25,852 nt of DNA from IMG/VR virus record IMGVR_UViG_3300047300_000223, positions 1 through 25,852 of that record; one strand, written 5' to 3'. Each line of letters starts with the position of its first letter. Positions within the stretch are counted from its first letter, which is position 1. The stretch is from a virus. A program made the position numbers and the translations under genes. Positions 21,327 to 25,852 of this stretch are shown here, piece by piece. Below the pieces are notes generated by a model. That model had not been told where the DNA came from and searched no databases. It saw nothing but the letters and a program-made list of their open reading frames with translations.

Positions 21327-23496
21327 TCTGGACGGCTCCTGCCGGAGGAGCGGGCGGTGTCAGAGGCTCTGCGGTCGGCGCGTCATAAGGCGCAGACCGG
21401 ATTTTTTCTTGCTCCAAAGCGACCTTTTGCTTGTCGATTGCTGACTTGGAGGCAGCGATTTCGAGGTCTTGGGCCATCTTGTCGCGCTCAAGATCGTCTT
21501 TGGCAGCAAACTCCAGTGCGCGGATTTGGTTGTCCAGCGCCAGACGGCGTTCCTCTAGCATGGTGGTGACGTAGAGTTCGCGTTCCTTGAGTTGTGCCTT
21601 GATCTTCTCGGCTTCGATCATCGCAGTGCCGGGGTCAACCACAGGCTGCTGGTTCTGCGCGGCCTGTGCTGCTTGCTGGGCCAAGGTCTGCTCGACTTCA
21701 GGCGTGACGGGGGAGAAGTAGCGGCTGACGTTATAGATGCCATACAGCTTCGTCATGTCTTCAAGGGTGTTGTAGATGTTGCGGTAGGTCACGATGGGGT
21801 TGGAGGGACCCAAGGTGGCAACAATCTCTTTTTGCTGCGCTAGGACGCCCTGTAGGCCCGCCAGCTTCTCTGTTGCCTCGCCAGTGCCTAGACCCACGTT
21901 AGCCCGCATATACAGCGTAGGATCGAACATGGCAGTGTCTACGGGGACGTAATCGCCGTTCACTTCCATGATCTGCTCTCGCGGCATATGCCACATGGAC
22001 AGCTTCAGGATGCCGTTGAAGACAGTCTTCAAACCTTCTGCGATGTTGCGAGCCATGACTTCGATCTGTCCTTGCGACATTTGGATCGTGTTCATGGCGG
22101 CTTCGCGGGTCGTGGACTGCAAAGCATCGTGGTCGATGCCCATTGCAGCGCCAGTGATACCCACTTTTTGCTCAGTGTCTTGCTTGAGGAACTGCAAGAG
22201 AGGCAGCATGGACGAGATGGTGGACTGAACCCCAATTTCTTGGATTTGTCCTGCTGACTTGAAGCGGATTGGAGCGCCTACAGCGGGGTTCAGTACATCG
22301 TCCATGTTCACGAGCGTGTCGTGAACAGCTAGGCGGCGGTTGTTGGAAAGGTGTGCGTTATCGACTGTCGCGCGTAGCAGCGAGGTCATCGTGTCTTGTT
22401 CTTGGCGTACAACGTCAAAGAGTGACTTGCCGAAGACAGTATTTGGTTCGGGATCGACTGAGATAAGGCCGAATGGAACTTGTGAGGCGCGTTCATGGTG
22501 TAGAAGGTCGTAGTTCGTGCCGCCTAGCCAGAAGCGGTATAGCTGCGGGATGCCTGTCCCGTCAAGATCGTAGCGGGCGTAGCATTCCGTAATCAGGACG
22601 AGCCGCATCATGCGGTCCATCGACTCTTGCTCCGTGACTTTCATGTAGCCACGGCGATATTCGGATTCGCCAGCACTTGCGTAAAGTTCGGGGTCGATTG
22701 TGTCGAGATTGTCGAGTTCGTCGAAGGGAAGACCCATTGCAACGGCATCGCCAACACGCATTTGGCGGCGGTGGCCGATAACGCGAGCGTCTTCGATGCC
22801 AGAGGCGTTTTCGTCAATGAAAAACTCCTCCAAAGGCACGTTTTCGACACGAATGGAGCCGTTTTTGACGTAAAGTGCGATATTTGCGTCGAAAAGTTGG
22901 ATTTGAGTGCCGTCCGGCGAGATAATGACGGGCTGTGCCTCGGAAGGCGTCACGGACATAATCATCGCGTCAGGACGAGAGGAGATTCGGTCGAGTTCGT
23001 CGGTCGGAATGGCAGTCAGGTCGATGTATTTGACTTCAGTCGCGTCATCGAACCAGAATTTCATCACGCCTAGCTTCTTAAGCATGGCGTTTTGGATGCA
23101 GTCGTAGAGCGAGCGGTAGCCATTTGAGCGGAAAAAGAGCGAATTGACGTATTTGGACTGCTGAGAGGCAAGATTTGCTGACTTTGTGCCGTTTGGAACA
23201 AACTCGACGATAGTGTCTGCTTGCAAAAAGATACGCATCAAGGACGGGCGAGCGGATCGGATCGCGTCCCTGACTGCTGTCACCACGACTTTGGAGCGGC
23301 CTTGGACAGTTTGGATGTCAGTCAGGCCATCGTAGTATTTTTGGGCTGTCTCCCAGCCGGGCATAAACTGCTCGTCGATGAAGTTGACGGCAGTGTTGAC
23401 CAATGCGCCCAATTCGTGCGCTGCGTCATCGACAGAAATGGTCTGGTCGTCCGCAGGAGGGACAGACTCATCAATACCCCAGATGTCTTCAGCCAT
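21319..23496 (-). CDS. Portal protein, P22-type large (725 aa)
   Basis: A 725-residue protein. The N-terminal region has INFIDEQFMPGW-like VNFIDEQFMPGWETAQKYYD and GRSKVVVTAVRDAIRSARPS, then LMRIFLQADTIVEFVPNG, features of the large portals of P22/HMO-2011-like podoviruses. A wing/stem region follows (MKFWFDDATEVKYIDLTAIP), then SQVPFGLISVDPEPNTVFG and KSLFDVVRQEQDTMTSLLRA, where the conserved portal strand and crown lie. The C-terminus (from about 600) is a long Gln/Glu/Ala-rich helix like the barrel of podoviral portals. It forms the dodecameric ring to which the terminase docks and through which DNA passes. Position between TerL and scaffold is as expected. The start ATG 23496 follows the 44-aa gene by 14 bases. 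Confidence 0.86.
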   Translation of the reverse strand: MAEDIWGIDESVPPADDQTISVDDAAHELGALVNTAVNFIDEQFMPGWETAQKYYDGLTDIQTVQGRSKVVVTAVRDAIRSARPSLMRIFLQADTIVEFVPNGTKSANLASQQSKYVNSLFFRSNGYRSLYDCIQNAMLKKLGVMKFWFDDATEVKYIDLTAIPTDELDRISSRPDAMIMSVTPSEAQPVIISPDGTQIQLFDANIALYVKNGSIRVENVPLEEFFIDENASGIEDARVIGHRRQMRVGDAVAMGLPFDELDNLDTIDPELYASAGESEYRRGYMKVTEQESMDRMMRLVLITECYARYDLDGTGIPQLYRFWLGGTNYDLLHHERASQVPFGLISVDPEPNTVFGKSLFDVVRQEQDTMTSLLRATVDNAHLSNNRRLAVHDTLVNMDDVLNPAVGAPIRFKSAGQIQEIGVQSTISSMLPLLQFLKQDTEQKVGITGAAMGIDHDALQSTTREAAMNTIQMSQGQIEVMARNIAEGLKTVFNGILKLSMWHMPREQIMEVNGDYVPVDTAMFDPTLYMRANVGLGTGEATEKLAGLQGVLAQQKEIVATLGPSNPIVTYRNIYNTLEDMTKLYGIYNVSRYFSPVTPEVEQTLAQQAAQAAQNQQPVVDPGTAMIEAEKIKAQLKERELYVTTMLEERRLALDNQIRALEFAAKDDLERDKMAQDLEIAASKSAIDKQKVALEQEKIRSAPYDAPTAEPLTPPAPPAGAVQNG

Positions 23497-23510
23497 TTCT
23501 TACCTCGAAG

Positions 23511-23645
23511 TCAGCGATTATCGACGATAGCGACAAGAATCTGCGATTTTGACTCTGCGACTACGGCGTGTTTAACGTGGTTGATGGTCGCGTAGTATGC
23601 GCTGGCCTTATTGTTCGGGCTGGGCGGCGAAATCGTGACTGACAT
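23511..23645 (-). CDS. Tiny protein between terminase and portal (44 aa)
   Basis: A 44-residue frame, found by hand: ATG 23645 shares its first base with the TAA of the 56-aa gene (TAATG). It reads MSVTISPPSPNNKASAYYAT, INHVKHAVVAESKSQILVA, then IVDNR. There is no Shine-Dalgarno before it, so translation would depend on coupling to the gene before. Alternating Val/Ala/Ile and charged residues suggest a small beta-rich or helical fold. I know no family. The region is otherwise free of genes and the frame is uninterrupted, but a 44-codon frame alone is weak evidence. Confidence 0.5.
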   Translation of the reverse strand: MSVTISPPSPNNKASAYYATINHVKHAVVAESKSQILVAIVDNR

Positions 23646-23815
23646 TAGCTTTTGCCAACTTTGCCGTTGCTACGCATGGCCTCGGCCACAGTCTTTTTGA
23701 CGATGGCTGACTGCTTTACAGGGTCCATCTTCTGCTTGCCGTCAGACGAGAACATCCCGCCGCTGGTGGGAGGAAGGACTTTCGGGAAGGGGTTCTTGAC
23801 TCCGCGAATGGGCAT
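23645..23815 (-). CDS. Small basic protein downstream of terminase (56 aa)
   Basis: A 56-residue frame, found by hand. ATG 23815 has GGAGG five bases upstream. It reads MPIRGVKNPFPKVLPPTSGG, MFSSDGKQKMDPVKQSA and IVKKTVAEAMRSNGKVGKS. It is rich in Lys, Pro and Ser, basic, and ends in a predicted helix (KTVAEAMRSN). It follows the terminase after a 68-base gap, the largest within the operon. The strong ribosome site and TAATG coupling to the next frame support it. Possible roles are terminase or portal accessory; there is no known domain. Confidence 0.68.
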   Translation of the reverse strand: MPIRGVKNPFPKVLPPTSGGMFSSDGKQKMDPVKQSAIVKKTVAEAMRSNGKVGKS

Positions 23816-23883
23816 TTTGGCCTCCGGGCTATAGGTTCAGTTGCAGCAGTCTACCAGTTAGGCGGCTTTTGGTCAACGAAGGC

Positions 23884-25305
23884 TCATACGAGGCCCGGAG
23901 TTGTCCAAGTCAGAGGTTTTTTCCAGCTATTTTTCCCATTGGAGCGACCGACTGCAATGGCTCCGCCGCCAGCGAAAGTCAGGCAAAGTGCGTCAGCCAA
24001 GTTTGGCGACCGAACACCGCGCTGCTTCATCGCCCCCTTGGATTCGACGTCTGCCTTGCCTGTCGATGTGAAGATTGCTTGCGGCTCCGCCAATTCCGAC
24101 ATTAGCTTTTCTGCCAAGTCCAGTTCTTTTGGAAAAACGACATTGCGCTGCTCCAGCCATTCCCTGACTGCGTACCACAATTCCGCCCGCAACCGCGTGA
24201 AGCGGTCTTTCATAGAGGGGGATTCAGCGACATTAACGTCAACAGCAGGAAGACCAAGTTCACGAAGGCGGTCAGCAACACCAGCACCCAGACCGATGGA
24301 GTCAACGAAGATAGATTCGGGCCGCTCCTTGTCGGGCGTTCTGTCCCAGCGCTCTTTGACACGGCCTGTGACGCGCATGAGGTCTGCATCGTACCATTCG
24401 ATGAGTTCTTCGACATGGTTGTCTGCTCTGATGCAAAAGCCTGTTGGGTCGCCTCCGCGTCCGGGGTCCACACCCCAAAAACGCTCCGCGCCGCGTAGGA
24501 GGTCAACGTCTCTGCCCCATGCGCCATCAATCAACTCCTTTGGGATGACAGTATCGGCTACGCTCTCTGGAAACTCGCCCAAGACTTTGTAGCGGTAAGT
24601 GTTCGAGCCAGTGCCGTAAGTCAGGGCAATGTTATCGACGAAATCCTGCGTAACGCGGGAACTGTCGAAGGACGACACTTGCTTAGTGAACCACTTGTGC
24701 TTGAGCAGAGTATGCGTCTTGTGGAAGTAGCCAGTCGGTCGCGTTGGGTTGCCGATCAGGATGAAGATAGAACCAGCCGACGACATTGTGCCTTCAGCAA
24801 ATTCGAACACGATATCCGGCACACCGCTTGCCTCGTCCACAATCGCCATAACATGGCTGGCGTGAATACCCGCCAATGCTTCAGGCGAGTCAGCGCGGGC
24901 AGTACGGAATGAGATGAAGTTGTTGTCGCCGCCCGGAGTGCGCCGGATGCGGTCCTCAGTCATCTCAATCTGGATACGCAAGAACTCAGGCAGTTTAGCG
25001 ATCCAGCGTTTCGTCTCTGGAATAAGGCCGTCCTTCAACTGCGAACTGGACGGAGCAGTTACAGGAATTTTTACGTCATCGCGGAACAGCAAGTAGTGGA
25101 TCGACAGCCAAGCACACAAGGCAGTCTTACCAACGCCGTTGCCAGATCGAATGGAGATACGAGTTTCGCCACTGTCCAGAGCAGCCATCGTCTCGCGCTG
25201 CCAGTCTTCGACTTTTTCGACGCCCAAAATCTCAGTGACGAAGAAGTAGCGATCTACAGCACACCGAGCAACGAGGGCAGAGTAGAGCGAGTCTTCTTCA
25301 GTCAC
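23884..25305 (-). CDS. Terminase large subunit (473 aa from GTG)
   Basis: A large terminase. The frame opens upstream to 25365, but GTG 25305 is preferred because the earlier ATG would put 68 bases inside the preceding 81-aa gene, whereas GTG leaves an 8-base overlap; no strong ribosome site is seen. From that start, Walker A is SGNGVGKT (K60), Walker B AIVDEAS (D157, E158) and motif III reads LIGNPTRP. The nuclease domain of RNase H fold follows: FWGVDPGRGGDPTGF, then IFVDSIGLGAGVADRL and the late SPNLADALCL, each giving an acidic residue. It pumps DNA through the portal and cuts the concatemer. The small subunit is not recognised nearby (see findings). Confidence 0.92.
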   Translation of the reverse strand: MTEEDSLYSALVARCAVDRYFFVTEILGVEKVEDWQRETMAALDSGETRISIRSGNGVGKTALCAWLSIHYLLFRDDVKIPVTAPSSSQLKDGLIPETKRWIAKLPEFLRIQIEMTEDRIRRTPGGDNNFISFRTARADSPEALAGIHASHVMAIVDEASGVPDIVFEFAEGTMSSAGSIFILIGNPTRPTGYFHKTHTLLKHKWFTKQVSSFDSSRVTQDFVDNIALTYGTGSNTYRYKVLGEFPESVADTVIPKELIDGAWGRDVDLLRGAERFWGVDPGRGGDPTGFCIRADNHVEELIEWYDADLMRVTGRVKERWDRTPDKERPESIFVDSIGLGAGVADRLRELGLPAVDVNVAESPSMKDRFTRLRAELWYAVREWLEQRNVVFPKELDLAEKLMSELAEPQAIFTSTGKADVESKGAMKQRGVRSPNLADALCLTFAGGGAIAVGRSNGKNSWKKPLTWTTPGLV

Positions 25306-25543
25306 ACGCCCACCGCTTTCGCGCTGCCTTGCCGCGCTCCCCAGTCCAACCACTCGACCGCGCACAGAAGGACTTCTTGCGTCCCTCGTCTGCCTTGGTC
25401 TTGGGGTTAGGAGCAGGGGCTTTGAGATTTGAGCCAGTGGCAGCGTTATATTTCGCGCGGCCTTTTGCAGTCAGCCCCGCCCCCTTAGAGACAGGCAGCT
25501 TCTCTCCGCGTCCGACAGACAAAGACGGCCCTTGCTTCTTCAT
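25298..25543 (-). CDS. Small Lys/Arg-rich conserved phage protein, DUF6321-like (81 aa)
   Basis: An 81-residue strongly basic protein: MKKQGPSLSVGRGEKLPVSK, GAGLTAKGRAKYNAATGSNL, KAPAPNPKTKADEGRKKSFC, ARSSGWTGERGKAARKRWAC, D. The pattern GaGLTAKGRakYNraTGsnLk followed by RkkSFCARs.GW.g.rgkaArkrW.C is a widely conserved small phage protein (DUF6321, as I recall) with unknown function. ATG 25543 overlaps the upstream TGA (ATGA), and its own TGA overlaps the terminase start region by 8 bases. Two cysteines near the end and the basic charge suggest nucleic-acid contact, perhaps as a packaging accessory. Confidence 0.82.
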   Translation of the reverse strand: MKKQGPSLSVGRGEKLPVSKGAGLTAKGRAKYNAATGSNLKAPAPNPKTKADEGRKKSFCARSSGWTGERGKAARKRWACD

Positions 25544-25686
25544 TTTGGCTTTTTCGCTGTCTTGGCAGAAGCCTTGAAGGCAGCAGCAGTGGGCGCACCC
25601 TTTGCACCAACCTTCCGCATCTTTTCGCCGCTTCCGGCTTCGATACGTTTACGCTTCGCGTTGATGTTGGCGTAAAGCCCCTTCAT
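25540..25686 (-). CDS. Small basic conserved phage protein (48 aa)
   Basis: A 48-residue frame, found by hand: ATG 25686 overlaps the stop of the tiny gene before it (ATGA), and its TGA overlaps the next ATG. It reads MKGLYANINAKRKRIEAGSG, EKMRKVGAKGAPTAAAFKAS, AKTAKKPK. The MKGLYANInaKrkRIeaGSgEkMRkvG.kGaPt...Fk.sa.taK pattern is one I recognise from many phages, usually near terminase genes; function unknown. Highly basic, no cysteine, likely binds nucleic acid. Confidence 0.83.
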   Translation of the reverse strand: MKGLYANINAKRKRIEAGSGEKMRKVGAKGAPTAAAFKASAKTAKKPK

Positions 25687-25724
25687 TTCTTCTTGCCTTT
25701 GCGCTTCTTAGTCATACAGGCCAT
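25683..25724 (-). CDS. Tiny basic leader-like peptide (13 aa)
   Basis: ATG 25724 to TGA 25683 encodes MACMTKKRKGKKK. It has AAGGG seven bases upstream, and its TGA overlaps the next ATG (ATGA), so it could be a coupled leader that opens translation of the 48-aa gene. It is too short to be proven a gene; a start at the second ATG (25715) is possible. It is the first frame of the operon with a clear ribosome site. Confidence 0.45.
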   Translation of the reverse strand: MACMTKKRKGKKK

Positions 25725-25747
25725 TTTGAAACCCTTTCTGAAGGATG

Positions 25748-25786
25748 CCTACGCCCAACGGGCATTTGTGGGCGGTTGGGCGTAGG
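25748..25786 (-). promoter_or_regulatory. Perfect 12-bp inverted repeat in leader of the late operon
   Basis: Bases 25748-25759 (cctacgcccaac) and 25775-25786 (gttgggcgtagg) are perfect inverse complements around a 15-base centre. It lies 24 bases before the first tiny frame and downstream of the promoter-like site. No T-run follows on either strand, so it is not a typical intrinsic terminator. Options are an mRNA 5'-leader hairpin for stability, an attenuator, or a protein operator. Confidence 0.68.
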
Positions 25787-25821
25787 ACTTAGCAAGCAAC
25801 AGGGAGGACCATTGCGAAAAC

Positions 25822-25850
25822 AGAATACAAAAAGCAGCTACGGCAGTCAA
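25822..25850 (-). promoter_or_regulatory. Sigma70-like promoter for the - strand late operon
   Basis: On the - strand, TTGACT (25850-25845) is separated by exactly 17 bases from TATTCT (25827-25822). The -35 matches five of six consensus bases and the -10 matches four. A start near 25815 would give a leader of about 90 bases carrying the inverted repeat. No other promoter-like site was found ahead of the operon, but the sequence right of 25852 is not visible, so a stronger promoter there is possible. Confidence 0.45.
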
Positions 25851-25852
25851 TC

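Noticed and set aside
23939-24592. A 217-codon + strand frame opposite the terminase nuclease domain
   Set aside because: Ser/Arg/Pro-rich shadow; the terminase motifs on the other strand are complete.
25748-25786. Inverted repeat as an intrinsic terminator
   Set aside because: No T-run follows the stem on either strand, so it is listed as a leader or operator structure instead.
1-25852. tRNA genes, CRISPR arrays, insertion sequences, integrase or att site
   Set aside because: None was seen when reading both strands: no cloverleaf-like segments, no spaced repeats, no transposase or recombinase motifs.

Overview
The window is part of a tailed-phage genome, almost certainly a podovirus-type (short-tailed) phage of a Gram-negative host. 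The evidence is a large P22-type portal (about 725 aa), an SU10/DUF5309-type major capsid protein, a gp4-like adaptor, a gp10-like tail hub, large helical internal-virion (ejection) proteins, and no tape measure or tail-tube genes. Lipoprotein and Sec signal peptides imply a double-membraned host. Gene content and small-protein families recall marine and freshwater phages of alphaproteobacteria (HMO-2011-like or pelagiphage/roseophage-like), but the host is inferred, not shown. No integrase, tRNA, CRISPR or transposon was seen.

Layout. Bases 1-2318 (+ strand) hold the end of a replication block: the C-terminus of a RuvC-like resolvase, coupled through an ATGA overlap to a PrimPol-RepA-type helicase fusion. 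Its stop codon abuts the stop codon of the opposing block with no base between them. Everything from 2319 to 25724 reads on the - strand as one late operon of about 35 genes. In transcription order (right to left) these are: a promoter-like site and leader hairpin; three small basic proteins; terminase large subunit; two tiny proteins; portal; a 75-aa protein; scaffold; major capsid; a strong hairpin; a small head protein; connector genes; fibre/receptor-binding module (17.9-14.6 kb); export and lysis module (14.6-10.8 kb); tail hub; jelly-roll-like protein; and four ejection or internal proteins ending at 2319.

Genes are packed with almost no intergenic DNA. Most junctions are ATGA, GTGA or TAATG overlaps, so translational coupling is expected throughout. 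Several real genes are shorter than 60 codons (at 11652, 14479, 23511, 23645, 25540 and 25683) and were found by hand translation. There is no gene-free stretch over 300 bases; the largest is the right end (25725-25852), which holds the hairpin and promoter-like site.

How it works together. TerL, portal, scaffold and capsid build and fill the head. The adaptor, hub, fibres and fibre chaperone build the short tail. The 846-aa protein carries an M15 peptidase domain that could breach murein during DNA entry, while a GH19/PG-binding endolysin with a holin-like neighbour serves exit. The least explained part is the 12.1-14.5 kb cluster of small membrane, lipoprotein and Sec-exported proteins with unusually long gene overlaps.
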